64,000 nt of DNA, taken from contig CM047805.1 of the NCBI GenBank assembly GCA_026214975.1, positions 64,898,170 through 64,962,169 of the forward strand. The letters are read 5' to 3'. This DNA is from Gentiana macrophylla (Eukaryota; Streptophyta; Magnoliopsida; Gentianales; Gentianaceae). Every line of letters starts with the position of its first letter. Position 1 is the first letter of the stretch. Below, piece after piece: positions 35,421 through 48,058 of this stretch. The notes below the pieces were generated by a model, which searched no databases, was not told the DNA's origin, and worked only from the letters and a program-made list of their open reading frames with translations. Both the position numbers and the translations under genes were made by a program.

Positions 35421-36482
35421 GGCTTATATCCTTTAAGGATCAAAGCAAACCTCTAAGTCATTTAAAAGTCACATATTTCAAGTATGTGGACTTGACCAGA
35501 ATATTGACAAGGCTTTCATAGACTGGATGTCAGTATTGGTAAAGTAGTATATACATTAGTATTCATGAATGGTAACACTGAAACAGTTGGAAACAACATG
35601 AGTGTGTTATCTGAAGTCGGAAACTGACATGCCAAGATTCTCTTTATGAAAGAATCAGACTACATTCTAAAGTATTTGATTCGGTCAAATTCCCGAGAAT
35701 ATGTGACTGGAAATCCCATCTATCCTAATGGTTGCAACATTCAACGAAGTAGTCCTATCCTACCTCTCACGGAATGCTTCTCTAAACCTGAGGATGAATA
35801 GAAAATAGGATAGACTCCCTTTTGATAAGAGAAAGTCAGGTAATTACAAGTTAATCGAATCTTGGATTCGAGTATTAAATATCAAGTTTAGTACGTCCTC
35901 AAGTATCTTTGGAGATTGAGGAATAATATGCTAGTATATTTGGGTGCGAACGTGAATATAAATGATTACACTGATTCTAACTTTAAGTTAGATTAAGGAT
36001 GATCGTTATGTCGATATCGGGCTCAGTGTTTACTCGTGTGATTCTGACTTTAAGTCAGATTGAGGATTTCCTTCCACATCTGGGAGTAATTCCAGATCTG
36101 GTAAGCCGATACCACTCCATTGTGAAAACAGTGGAGAGGTAGCTGATAAGGATCTTCGCAGTCACTAGAGGTAAAAAAAAAAGCTTATTGGGAGAGTACC
36201 ACTTGATTGGATGGACCGGCAACGTTTCGATCCTAAAGATTGTCTCGAGCTGACAACCTAACGGATCAGTATACTAAGTCGCATGGCATTTAGATGTCGC
36301 ATACTCACCGAGTCACTGACCGACCCTGCGGCGGCACACTCGGAGTGTATTTTGACATCTAAATGGTTTGATGCACTTGGCGGGTACAAAATTGAGGGAT
36401 ATATCTCATTTTCTTTTAGAGCAAGTGGGAGAATGTTGCGTATAAGGGGTATGCTCTAACCATTTAATCACATGCCTTTCGT

Positions 36483-36998
36483 GCAAGTGGGAGATTGTTA
36501 GGTGTAGTGCCCGAAAGACAATTTCTGTAATTGTTTTTGACAGGATTTATAATTCATCTTAATATTTGCATTTATGCTTATATTAATACACTACTGAAAA
36601 CCCTAAGTATACCGGTATGTAATCATAACTCAGTGTATGTCATACACACGAGGATTGAGTTAGTGATGATATGCTTAAAACTATTTAGTCCGTGGTGAAT
36701 TTAATCAGAGTATGGGTTTCATGATTAATATACCAATAATGCACCCAGAACACTTAACGGTGTGACCGTCTTATCCGGACCGTCGGTATAGGGTACCTAG
36801 TGGGGCATTTATATATGATGTCTATCATATAGGATTGGACCAATTTGATTTGAGTTCTTGATATAATTCCGTGATCGAGAAATCTTATCGAATCACAAGA
36901 TGATCATAAATGGATTAATCTCAATCCTGAGGTGATCACAGTCTACTGCTTGGTTCAAAGTAGGGTTTGATATGTTGGTTAAGGATCACTTGGATACA
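36483..36998 (+). mobile_element. C3 polypurine tract and 3' LTR, left part
   Basis: GCAAGTGGGAGAT (36483-36495) precedes TGTTAGGTGTAGTG (36496). The LTR matches 28943-29450 and is cut at GGATACA by insertion of G3. Confidence 0.88.
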
Positions 36999-38941
36999 TG
37001 ATGTATAACATTTATATGATAAAAATTACGATGTTTTATATACGTTATCGACTCTTTTTATATAAAATATAATAAAATATAACGATAATCTTATAAAATA
37101 TTAATAGCTATGAATAAATCTAAATACTATAAAAATCTAGTAAAAATGATAAAAAGTTATAAATTTTGTACCGGGTTAATAACCGGAGTGTCGTGGTCGA
37201 TTCACGTGGGTATTTTTGGTATTTTACAGACCTTAGGTAAACCAAGACCCGAGTGACGACATTTTATGGAGTAAAATCATATCTTTTGAAGGAATAAAGG
37301 AATGCCACGAGATTTAAAGTTCAAAGGATCAATGGTTCGTGACGCCGTATCAAGTTATATTTTCAACGAACAAATGGCCCAGTAAAAGGCATTTTCTGAG
37401 AAAGAAGTCTTCATGGAAGTTATAGATCTCCTCAAGAGCTTTCCAACGATCTTGAATTATGTCATTTGGAGATCCAGAGCTCAAGTTATGATTTTATCAA
37501 GTTTCGGATTAAGATTGAGAAAAATCTATCCGGATCGATCCGGATTTACCTCGGATCGATCCGAGGAGACATCATGATTAGACCAAAGCATGTGGCCCTG
37601 CAGAGAATATCCTGGGATAATATTTTTATTCCCGGATCGATCCGCCCTTTCTCGGATCGATCCGCAGTGGAAAATTTGCCTATAAATAGAAAGAAGCATT
37701 GCGAGGCATAAAGGGGTACCAAATATATCTCTTTTACTTTTTTTTAGTAGTAGTAGTATGTATATATATAGGCCTTAAGCCATAAATAAGTAGTATCGTT
37801 GTAATGCTCTAGAAATTACTGGAAGATCGATGTTGTTGAAGTTGTTGTAGCATCCGGAAGAATACATCTTCCGATTCAATCGTTGTAATCGGGTAAAATT
37901 TCTAAAGTATTTATGTTTATTATGTTTGTTTTTATCTTTTAGTATAATGTTAGTAGGCTAAATCTAATAACTAGCCAAAGTTATGTAATCGTTTTATTTC
38001 GATCTTTTCGGTAAAGGAATGTTGTCTAAGTAAAATTGAATAAAATTGAGCTAATTGAATCTTTTTCTATTGATAAAGTTTGACTTGAAAGAATTCATAA
38101 TCTAATTATGAATTGACGCCTCGTAATTAAGTTATGAACTCGTTAATAGAAAAACCGGAGGGTAAAATTGGCCGAGTGAAAGCGTGACAACGGAATCCGA
38201 TTTCCTATTCAAAGCGATTTGTCCTAAAAGATAAATCTTATTAAAACTTGTACTCAAGATCGTTATAATGTTAACTCATCAGTTAATTGAAACTTAAACC
38301 GGAAAGTTGAATCGCCCGGCTTTGACAACCGGAGCCTTTTAATAAAATTGACCGTTTGACGAACGGAATGACTCCTTTTTATTCAAGGGGTAGAATCGCA
38401 CTCGGGACCTCGTTCGGAAAAACCGTAATAGCTTGTGGATTTGGACCGATGACAATGGACATATGACAATTTAAATGACGCTAATGTGAGGAGGAATTGT
38501 TAACCTTAGAGTGCACCGTTTCATTTACTCAATTAAACCTAATATAAAAGAAAGATCGAGCACATTCCATTCACTGAAAAGATCGTATAAATCAATTATA
38601 TAAACTTTGGCTAGTTCTCTAAAAATATATTTGGCATCTATATATTTATATCTATATATATATTTTGCAACTTATGCATATCTATATATATTTATATATC
38701 TATATATATTATATTAGAATAAATTTTAATTTATGCATTTATTTTATTTTAAGTTATTAGTTATCTCGTATATAAAAGCGAGATTTAGATTGAGTTAATA
38801 ATGACTCTTTGGTGTTTAACCACACTTAGAAGAATTACAAAGTTCACGAGGATACGATACTCGACTCACCATACTAGCACTACTGGCTTGACCCGATACA
38901 CTGTCGGTTAAGGGTAGTATTAGCACTAAAAGGCCACGTCG
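36999..38941 (+). mobile_element. G3 5' LTR (1,943 bp)
   Basis: Begins TGATGTATAACATT and ends GGCCACGTC(G), where the other LTR ends CACGTCA. Promoter: two pairs of CGGATCGATCCG palindromes (37531-37664) and a TATA box CTATAAATAG (37680-37689) 15 bp further on. The ORF at 37466-37711 simply reads through the palindromes. Confidence 0.9.
37531..37664. promoter_or_regulatory. Two CGGATCGATCCG palindrome pairs upstream of the G3 TATA box
   Basis: Perfect 12-bp palindromes lie at 37531-37542, 37552-37563, 37633-37644 and 37653-37664. Pair centres are 21 and 20 bp apart, about two helical turns. The same arrangement is in the 3' LTR at 51344-51475. Position just upstream of the TATA box suggests binding sites for a dimeric factor; this is inference. 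Confidence 0.7.
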
Positions 38942-38947
38942 CTTTGC

Positions 38948-38965
38948 TCGGCGCCGTTGCCGGGA
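38948..38965 (+). other. G3 primer binding site (tRNA-Asp type)
   Basis: TCGGCGCCGTTGCCGGGA lies six bases after the LTR end and matches the tRNA-Asp site of Athila elements with small differences from the A1 version. Confidence 0.85.
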
Positions 38966-39660
38966 ACGACGCTAATTTCTTTTTTGTGTCTATGGTTACT
39001 ACTTGTATTAGCTCAAAATTTCGAGAATAAGTCAACACTTTTCTTATCTCATTTCTAATTTTATTTTCGTTGGTGCTTACCTTATAGGTAAGTTACCAAA
39101 TTTTACTACTATCAATTTCGTGTTATTTTCTATTTTCGTTAGTTGATGACCGAAGTGGTAAGGCCCCACTCACTCCTTATAAGCCCGACATAAACACTTA
39201 CGAAAAGGCGTTAAGAGTAGAGAGAAAACGTGGTCATACTAGTCGTGGAAATCCTGATTTAATCATCTTCAAGCAAATACGAAAATGGTCAAGCTAGTGA
39301 TGAAACAAACGAACAAAGGCTAGATCATGCTCTGGGCATGGACAAAACCCCGTTAACCCTAATAATAATCAAAATAATAATAATAGAGATAATCGGAATC
39401 GGAACCGTAATAATCGTAACAATCCGCCAAACCCAAGACCTATTTGTGACCAAACCATAAGAAGAAATCGGACTAATAATCCCATACTTTTACCTAATGA
39501 AGGAGCTTAATAATTTCGAGATTAAATCTCATCTTTTGGTTTGATTGACACAAGAGCCCAATTCTAGGAGAAGATGATGAAGATCCGCATCATCATCTCT
39601 ATCTTTTGAAGAAGCTGTGCAATACTGACCAAAAGTCAAGGTGCTCACAAGGAATTAACA
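38966..39660 (+). other. G3 leader and degraded gag start
   Basis: An ATG at 39144 opens a frame that soon breaks. The Asn-rich stretch around 39355-39480 (NNNQNNNNR-like) is typical of the N-terminal part of Athila gag. No intact reading frame before 39664. Confidence 0.5.
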
Positions 39661-39663
39661 AGG

Positions 39664-40860
39664 ATGACTATGTTTCCTTTTTCTCTAAAAGGACGAGCCC
39701 GAGATTGGTTTATGTCTCTTCCACATCATTCACTTACAAGTTGGGAGGAGATTCAAACTGAATTTCTGAAACAATATTTCACTCCTGGACGGAATTTGGA
39801 ATTAAAAGTCGAGGTTGCTAATTTTAGACAAGGATCTGAAGAAACACTAGGGAATGCCTGGGAAAGATTTAAAAAACTGTTAAGAGCGTGTCCCGACCAT
39901 GGTTATTCCTTAGACATGCAAATCCAGCTTTTTTGTCGTAAATTAAGAAAAGATTCACGTGCTGATGTAGATCATGCATGTGGTGGTTCTTTAATGATGA
40001 GTGAAGCTCAATTAGTTTACGATGCTATAGAAAAGATTTCCAAAAATAACAGAATGTGGGAAACCGGTTCTAGCACCAGAAAAGTAGCTTTTGCAGGAGA
40101 ATGCACGTCTAACACGGAAGTTCTAGCACATTTAGAAAATTTGAGTAGGAAATTTGATGGATTACACAGAATAAGAACCAAAGTTCCAGAAAATAGTACA
40201 CCAACTGAATATTCGAATCAGGATAAAATACCACTAGGGATTGAAGAACCGACGGTGATACTCAGAGAGGAGGTGAGTTTTTTCAAAGCTGACATAGAAA
40301 TTTAAACAATGCTTACTCAAACTCGTTCAATGCTATTAGAAGAGATCACCCTACTTATCGATGGTGCGAAAACCCTAGCAAGCAAGGACAACCGCCGTAT
40401 CAGGTTCCATATAGGAACATGAATAATAATCAAGTTTATCAAGAAAACACGTCTAATCGAATTTGCCATCATTACCTAGATCCTATCCTCAACATACCAC
40501 TCAAAGTATACCGGTAACTCAAAGTTCAACTCAACTGCGGAAGGAGTTGAAAAATGGGAAAAACTAATGGAAAATATGATGGGTGTAGTATCTACTCAAG
40601 CTAAAAATATAGAAACGATGGTGACTTCTATTGGTACAATCACTAAGGACATGAGTTCAATGAAAACATCTATGAGTGGACATGATACCAGGATGAGAAC
40701 GATAGAAGCCTCATTAAGGAATATGGAAGATCATTTGAGTAGGGAAGGTGAGCGTAATAACGCAGGAGACCCCGGAGGATTACCAAGTAACACCGAAAGG
40801 AACCCAAGAGAGGTAAATGTTGTAGTTACGAGAAGTAGGAAGCTCGAGTGGAAGTAAAGG
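39664..40860 (+). pseudogene. G3 gag (Retrotrans_gag domain, broken)
   Basis: The open stretch 39664-40305 holds the retrotransposon capsid motif FPFSLKGRARDWFMSLP, WEEIQTEFLKQYFTP, NFRQGSEETLGNAWERFKKL and CPDHG. These are standard Athila gag landmarks. A frameshift follows. 40567-40857 reads a probable coiled coil (NMMGVVSTQAKNIETMVTSI, MRTIEASLRNMEDHLSRE), then GGLPSNTERNPRE, the conserved end of Athila gag. No CCHC knuckle was seen. The capsid would form the particle in an active element. Confidence 0.88.
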
Positions 40861-41909
40861 AGTTGAAAGCTTTGGGAATAATGAAGTAGAAGATGACTTA
40901 GATGTTAAGAATGATAAAGCTAAAGATGAACTTGAATTTCTGAGATGAGGAAGAAGAAATTATAGACAACTTCTTGAAAAGAAATAAAAGTTCGAACACG
41001 AAAGTGAGAAGGAAAAATGGGTAAAAATCCCAAGGATTCGAAGATCCCATGGATAAAGACCTAAGGACTTTATTTAAAGAACACATTAGAATAGAAGAAA
41101 ACGGAAACAAGAAGAAAAAACGGGAAGAAATGAAGGAATCAAGTAGAGATTGATTAGGGGAACAATTTAAAAGAAAGAATCCAAGAACTCGAAACATGGC
41201 GTGAGTAATACTCAAAGGTTTAAGGAAAAGGAAAAGAGAAAGCGATAAAGGAGCCAAAGGTTATAGATCTAGAATCTTTACCTTACCCTCCTAAAGATCA
41301 AATCAAAAAGGAAAAAAGCGATAAGAAGTATGCTCGTTTTCTTGACACTTTTCGTCATATTCAAGTTAATATCCACGTTATCGAAGCTCGATTAACATAC
41401 TCGCTATGGAAAATTTCTCGAAAGAAATTTCACAAACAAGAAAAAATTAGAGGAATATGAGAATGTATGCCTAAATGAAGAATGTTCCGCAGTGCAAAGA
41501 TAAGTTACCACCTAAACTGAAAGATCCAGGTAGTTTTACCATTCCGTGTGAAATTGGAGGATTCTGTTTAAGAAGGTCTTATGTGATCTAGAGCGAGTAT
41601 AAATCTCATGTCTTATGAGGATTATAGAAAGTTAGGCATAGGAAAGCTTACCAAGATCGAAATGACTGCAAATGGCGAGATAGATCAATTAAGTACCCTA
41701 AAGGAATTATAAAGGACATATTGGTTAAAGTAGACAAATTCTATTTTCGGTGGACTTTGTAGTTATGGAAATGGAAGACGGTTATTCAAACACCTCTTAT
41801 TCTAGGTCGTCCATTTCTAGCTACATGAAGAACTTTAATCGATGTTCAGAAAGGAGAATTAATCTTAAGAGTCAATGAAGACGAAGTTACTTTCAATATT
41901 TTCAAAGCC
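40861..41909 (+). pseudogene. G3 protease region (heavily degraded)
   Basis: Short matches in changing frames: FLDTFRHIQVNIHVIEA (about 41338-41388), IPCEIGGF (about 41541), SRASINLMSYEDYRKLGIGK (about 41593-41650) and RPFLAT-like residues before VQKGELILRVNEDEVTF (about 41845-41895). The protease active site, normally D-L-G-A-S-I-N in this family, is destroyed by a stop at about 41588. The minus-strand ORF 40898-41257 is a shadow. Confidence 0.7.
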
Positions 41910-43563
41910 ATGAATTATGCATCATCAGAATCATGTTCTTTTATAGAAGATATTCATTCTGTCTATGATAATCAGTTACCAACTTTTGAAGACAGATTAG
42001 AAGAATGCTTAACTCTATCTATCTATAAAGAAGATGAGGAAGACATTGAAATGAAAGAGATAATTCTATCTTTAGATACAGAAAGTTTTACCTTTAAACC
42101 ACCATGGCATAAGCACTTGGAATTAGAACTAGAAGGACCAGTTCTTAAATCATCAATAGAAGATCCGCCAAAGAATCTGGAATTGAAACCATTACCTTTA
42201 AATCTGAAATATGCTTTTCTTGAAACTAATAATCTATTACCGATTATTATTTCATCAACTTTAACTGAGCAACAAGAAGATCAATTACTTAGAATGTTGA
42301 AAAAGCATAAGAAAGCTTTTGGATGGACGATTGCGATATATTCGAGGTATTAGCCACGAGATTTGCGTTCATAAGATAATTACGAAGGAAGATGCTAAGC
42401 CTTGTATTCAACCATAACGCCGCCAACCCAAATTTGCGATTAATTATCAAGAAAGAGGTCATTAAGCTATTAGAGATGGGAATAATTTTCCCTATATCAG
42501 ATAGTGAATGGGTGAGTCCAACTCAAGTGGTACCAAAGAAAGGAGGTTTCACAGTAAAAGAAAATGATAGAAATGAATGGATTCCAACAAGAGAAATTAC
42601 AGGATATCGAATGTGCATTGATTTTAGGAAACTAAATGATCATACTAAAAGATCATCATCCACTTCCATTCATAGTTCAAATGTTGGAGCAGTTAAGTGG
42701 TCATAAATATTATTGTTTCTTAGATGGTTATTCAAAGTTATTTACTGATTTTCATTGCAAGGAGATAGGAAAAGACTACTTTTACTTGTCCTTATGGAAC
42801 TTTGCGTATAAAAGAATGCCGTTTGGTTTATGTAATGCTCCACTACGTTTCAAAGATGCATGATGGCTATATTTTCCGATATGGTTGAGAAATTCTTGGA
42901 AATTTTATGGGCGACTTTAGTGTTTACGGAGATTCTTTTGGTAAATTATTGTCGCACTTAGAAAGAGTGTTGCTTATTTGTGAAGATACCAATTTGGTTT
43001 TAAATTGGGAAAAATGTCATTTAATGGTATCGAAGGAATTGTTCTAGGCCATAGAATCTCGAAATAGGAATTGAAGTTGATAAAGCTAAGGTTGAAGTAA
43101 TTGAAAATTACCACCACCAGTTAATCTAAGGACTCTAAGAGGATTTCTTGGACATGCAGGATTTTATAGGAGATTTATTGCAGATTTTTCAAAGATAGCA
43201 AAGCCTCTAAGTCATTTGCTTGAAAAGGAAGTACCTTTTAACTTCGATAGTAAATGTAAGGAAGCTTTTCAGACCTTAAAAGCGAGATTGACTACTGCAC
43301 CAGTGCTAATAGCACCAGATTGGAATTTGCCGTTTGAGATTATGTGTGATGCCAGTGATTTAGCGGTAGGAGCAGTTTTAGGACAAAGATATAACAAAAT
43401 TCTCAAAGCTATTTACTATGCATCTCACACGTTAGCTATGACTCAAATGAACTATACAACTACTGAAAAGAGCTGTTATTGTGTAAATTTTGCCTTAGAT
43501 AAGTTTAGATCGTATATTGTTGGTTCTAAGGTAATAATGTATACTGAGACCATTCGACTTTGA
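41910..43563 (+). pseudogene. G3 reverse transcriptase-RNase H (frameshifted)
   Basis: Pieces in order: protease-RT linker (LTEQQEDQLLRMLKKHKKAF), EVIKLLEMGIIFPISDSEWV, YRMCIDFRKLND, FLDGYS, YKRMPFGLCNAP, then FMGDFSVYGDSF where the family has FMDDFS. The first catalytic Asp is Gly (GGC, 42910-42912). RNase H follows from 43216 with FNFDSKCKEAFQTLKARL, MCDASDLAVGAVLGQR and the loop YTTTEKSCYC; the usual TEKE Glu has become Ser. At least four frame breaks occur. Function is lost. Confidence 0.9.
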
Positions 43564-43572
43564 AGTATTTCT

Positions 43573-45111
43573 TTGAGTAAGAAAGATGCGAAACCACGTC
43601 TTCTTAGATGGATTCTTTTACTTCAGGAGTTCGATTTGGAAATTAAAGATAAGAAGGGAAGTGAGAATGTAGTAGCAGATCATCTAAGTAGAATGGAAAA
43701 TAATGTAGAAAAGGGAATAGAAATTAAAGATTCATTTCCTGATGAACAACTTTTTAGAATAGATACTCCTTCAACCATGCAGTTATTAAAGAATAGAATT
43801 CCTTCTAAGGAAATATCACCCTGGTTTGGAGATATCATTAATTACTTAACCTGTGATTATATTCCGTCTCATTGGACTTGGCAGCAGAAAAAGAAATTCT
43901 TTTATGACTTAAAATTTTATTACTGGGAGGAACCAGACCTTTTCCGTAAATGTTCGGATGGGATAATCAGAAAGTGTGTGCCTGATAATGAAATTTTAAG
44001 TATCTTATCATTTTGTCATGATCGTGAGGCAGGAGGTCATCATGGAGGATGGAAAACTGCTTTTAAAGTTTTACAATGTGGTTTTTATTGGCCTACGCTA
44101 TATAGAGATGCTTATAAATATGTCAAATCTTGTGAATCTTGTCAAAAATGGGGAAATGTATCTAAAAAAACATGAAATGCCTATGCAACCTATTTTAGAA
44201 TGTGAGTTATTTGATGTTTGGGGTATAGATTTCATGGGACCATTTCCTATTTCGTTTGGAAAAAGATTTATTCTAGTAATGGTAGATTATGTTTCGAAAT
44301 GGGTAGAAGCTGAAGCTCTTCCCACTAATGATACCAAAGTTGTCATACGATTTCTAAAAAAAAATATATTTACACGTTATGGCATTCCGAGGGCTATCAT
44401 TAGTGATAGAGGTTCGCACTTTTGTAATAGACCATTTACCAAGATAATTGAAAAATATGGTGTAACGCATAAGTTAGGAGCGCCTCATCATCCGCATAAA
44501 CCGGTGGTCGAGGTAGAGGTGTCTAAATAGAGATCAAGAGAATTGTAGAAAAGACGGTGGATTCAAATCGAAAAATCGGGCGATTAAACTAGGCGATGCA
44601 TTATGGGCATATAGAATGACTTTTAAAACACCAATTGGTTGTTCTCCTATAAGTTAGTATTTGGTAAGTCTTGTCATCTCCCGGTTGAGTTAGAACACCG
44701 AGCCTACGGGCTATTAAATTTCGAATTTCGATCCTAAAATTTGTTGGTGATCATAGATTGCTTCAATTGACAGAACTAGAAGAATTCCGTCTCGATTCTT
44801 ATGAAAACGCTCGAATCTACAAGGAACGCACGAAATCCTTTCACGATAGGAGAATCTATAGGCGTGAGTTCCATGTAGGTGATCGAGTGCTCTTGTACAA
44901 TTCACGTTTAAAGTTATTTCCAGGAAAGCTTAAATCAAGATGGACAGGTCCATTTAAAGTAACGAGAGTTTACAAATCTGGAGCTGTTGAACTAACTGAT
45001 GGAAATACAACTTTTATAGCCAATGGCCATAGAGTAAAGTTATTTGTGGAAGGAGAAGGAACCGCAATGAAGGGAGAAATAATGCTACTAAGCGATCCTC
45101 CGACAAAGTAA
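43573..45111 (+). pseudogene. G3 integrase (frameshifted)
   Basis: Follows RNase H after a TGA at 43561. The end of RNase H (ADHLSRM) leads to the zinc finger [11 protein letters not shown] and CESCQKWG, then [12 protein letters not shown] (first Asp) and [11 protein letters not shown] (second Asp). The region of the third acidic residue ([14 protein letters not shown], about 44488-44529) is altered and frameshifted. The C-terminal module from 44758 has RVLLYNSRLKLFPGKLKSRW and TGPFKV, the GPY/F motif. It ends at TAA 45109-45111. Confidence 0.9.
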
Positions 45112-45791
45112 AAGCAGAGAAATCAAGAAGCGAAAGGCAAGGAGTTAAACTCGGCCGAATACCGAGTTCTATCTATCTTTACTCTACTTTTATGTGTTTT
45201 ATTTATGTTTAAAGTAGTTTCGTCTTTTACGGATAGGCGTAAAAGAACTGGATGTTTTTTTTAGATAGAATAGAAATTTTTATAACGCTTTTGAAATTAG
45301 GCTTGGATAAAGATGTCGCGTTTAAAATAGAAGCTTCGCTTTTTGAGAAAAACAAGCAATTGTTGAGAGAAATCGGTGAAAGAACTTTGTAATGGAAATT
45401 GAGAAGTTCGATAAAGAGAAGGGCAAAGTTTTTAAGAAGGTGTGTGTTTTGTGGAAAAAGTGAGCATGAAGGAAATGTAGGAAAGCACAACCAAATCACA
45501 GGATGAGTGTTTGAATGTTGTTAAGAAGGGAACGATTAGGTGGTTATCCGAAAATCCCGATGGAGATCAAAGAGAAAATTCGAACGCCTCATTTCTTAAG
45601 ATTAGGTTAATGGACCGTTTTTATAGAAATCTTGAAGATTTAAGATTGGTGGGAGTAGAATTAGATTAAGTTTTTGTTTATTTTTGTTTTAAGACTTCAA
45701 AAATTTTATGATAAAACTTATTTTTATCATATATGTTATTTATATGATATAATTAAGGATTATCATACCAAAAATATTTTTAAAAGTATTT

Positions 45792-45830
<39 letters not shown>

Positions 45831-46279
45831 GGTCGGATCGATCCGACCTAACCCGGATCGATCCGAAACCGAAAAAACCTAAAAAGGGACGGGACCTCCT
45901 TCTTCTTCTTCTTCTTCTTTTCTAAAAACAGCCGCCCCTCCCTTTTCCCCTCAATTCGAATTTTTTTGCCTTCAAATCATCACACAACATCACCATTCAA
46001 CTACACCACCTCTTAAATTTTTCTCATTCTCCATTTCTCTCTTCAAAGTTGCATTTAAATTGAAGAATTTTTCAAGGATAGCTTCAACTTTATTCGGTAA
46101 ATTTCCATCTTTTCGCCAAATTTCAACCTTTTCAAGCTTTATAAGGTAATAGTGTAGTTATTTATTTTGTTAATTTCGTTTTCCAAGTTTTAATTCATTT
46201 TCAACTGTTTTGTCACTCACATTTGTACTGTTGTTTTGTGTTGTTTTGTGTTGTTTTGTAATTTTGTCATTATCGTAGA
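45112..46279 (+). other. G3 spacer with poly(A), palindrome pair and probable 5' leader of ORF3a
   Basis: 45112-45795 has no supported gene. A run of 33 A (45796-45828) is followed immediately by a CGGATCGATCCG pair (45834-45845, 45854-45865) and a CTTCTT microsatellite (45899-45919). A CA-rich, pyrimidine-rich stretch then resembles a 5' UTR. GTAATAGTG at about 46145 and TTATCGTAG just before the ATG at 46280 could be intron borders. A promoter here is inferred. Confidence 0.5.
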
Positions 46280-47782
46280 ATGGCCGAATCATCCAAAGCT
46301 AGTAAAAAACGTAAACCGCATATCCCTACCCAAATTCCAGTTATAGAAACTAGGCCTTTAACAGAAGAAGAATTGGCTGTTAGCTTTGATAGAACTGCGT
46401 CTGTTGCAGCTAGAAACGCCTTTAAGAATAAATTTGGACGGTGTTTAGTTGCAGTCGAGAGGGGTTTAGATTTTAAAGATTTGGGAAGGGAGGTCAAAGA
46501 AATTTTTGAAAGGAGGCATTGGATGGAATTAGCCAGTTTAAGGTCGGGAGAAATTAACACCACCTTTGTAGCAGAATTTTATTCTTTGGTAGCAACTCAC
46601 GATGCTACGGAAGATGGTGAGTTAACTTCTGTCAACCTGAGGACTAGGACAGTGCCCTTTACTCCTCACATTATTAATGCTATTTTTGGTATTCCTGACA
46701 TACCGGAGACTGAGGATTATTATACAGTTTGGAATTTGGATGAGCCAGCAGACTTTGATCATATTGTTTCACTAGCCCAGCATGAGTTAGATCCCCATTG
46801 CGTCTGGGCATGAAAACAGATTTTCCTATGGGAAATGTATCCGGGATATGAGAGCCATCAAACGCTTTATTAGTCATACTCTTTACCCGTCTCGGCATTT
46901 TACATCTTTTGGTAAAGAGGATTTGTGTATTGCTTGGGCTATAGTTAATGATGTACCTGTGGATATAGGCAGAGTGATGTATAGAAGGGCCAAGGAATTT
47001 GCCCTGACTGCTAGACCAGGCAGTCACATGCCTTTTCCATGTTTTATTTCTTCCTTGTGTCGTCAGATAGGAGTCCCTGAGCTCCCAAATGATAATTTGA
47101 TGATGGTAGATGACACACTTATTGGTCCTAGTTTACCACTTAGGCCGGCAGGAAGAATAAACTTTTTGGACCCTAACCGTCAACGTCCTCAGCCTACTGC
47201 ATCCACTGCTGTCCCTCCTTCATCCAGTCAAACTCAAACTCATCTTCCAAATACCATCACTTATGACATGTTTCAATCCATGGCCTATGATGTTCATCGT
47301 GCTAATGCCAATATGGTACATTTTTTGCGGAAAGGAATAAATTATGGTCTGAAGATTTACGTCAAGGCATACGAGGTTTATATCAAATGAATATACTGCA
47401 AAACCCTGCCTATGCCGAGATGGATATTCCGCAATGCCAAACCCAGCCTTATACCTTGCCCGATTTCATTCCACCGATGCCACCTCACTCTGATTTCCAA
47501 CAAATGCCACATTCTTTTGGATTTCAAACTAGTGGTGTAGGAGATTTTTCGACAGGTACTACGGCAGCTGCAACATCAGAATGGACTGGATCTGGATCGT
47601 TTGGCCATACCACGATGAGATGGGGAGGCACTTTTTCTGATATCACGAGAGAGATGAGCTCGATGGGACTAGATAGCTCGGTACGGATGTCAACTTATTT
47701 TCAAGATCCATCCCAAGAATCGACCCGTTCTCAAGCTATGCCAAGTTCAAGCCACGTCGAGCTGAGTGATGAAGAGGAGTGA
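46280..47782 (+). pseudogene. G3 ORF3a: Athila ORF3 / putative plant transposon protein (Transposase_32-like), two frame breaks
   Basis: From ATG 46280, 177 codons hold FGRCLVAVERGLDFKDL, FVAEFYSLVA and RTRTVPFTPHIINAIFGIP, the pattern of the 'putative plant transposon protein' domain found in Athila-type elements. A frame break at about 46810 leads to FISHTLYPSRHFTSFGKEDL, AWAIVNDVPVDIGRVMYRRA and PFPCFISSLCRQIGVPEL, the second half of that domain. A further break near 47390 leads to a Pro/Gln/Ser-rich tail ending SSSHVELSDEEE. No membrane segment or signal peptide is visible, so 'env-like' would be only positional. Its role is unknown. Confidence 0.8.
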
Positions 47783-48058
47783 TAATTTTTAAACATTCTA
47801 TGGTTTTTGACATTGAAACAATTTTATTTATCATGCACGTTTTCTTTTTCGTTAAATTTTAAGTTGTTTTGATCATAGTAGGATTTTATTTTAATACGAT
47901 TTTCATGTTTTCATTTCATATTATGGTACTACGCATCGTGTAGAATAATTTAGCGTTATAACATAATGAAAATGAACCAAAAATTGGAAGAAAACTTGTC
48001 ACCTAGAAAAACTAAGTTTTTTCAAGCAAAATCAACTCGTCCGTGAGCGATAATGTTC

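Larger units (their letters stand above)
30741..36482 (+). other. C3 internal region without genes
   Basis: No ORF of credible length or domain was found on either strand. Stretches such as 30728-31051 and 31203-31478 are open by chance. Internal repeats are present: three units at 33071-33373, a 110-bp tandem duplication at 35231-35420, and a diverged direct repeat of GTCACTGACC...CCCTxCG...CACTCGG at about 32440 and 36312. The latter could mark duplicated leader/3' sequence. Consistent with a LARD that moves using proteins of another copia element. Confidence 0.65.

Noticed and set aside
37531..37664. Spaced palindromes as a CRISPR-like array
   Set aside because: Units are paired, few, sit in LTR promoters, and the host is a plant.
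40898..41257. 119-codon minus-strand ORF rich in Phe/Ser/Leu
   Set aside because: Antisense of the Lys/Glu-rich degraded gag-protease region of G3.
46680..47027. 115-codon minus-strand ORF
   Set aside because: Shadow of ORF3a, which has recognisable domain landmarks on the plus strand.
46280..47782. Calling ORF3a a retroviral envelope
   Set aside because: Position after pol fits, but no signal peptide or membrane segment is visible, and the sequence matches the plant transposon-protein domain instead.
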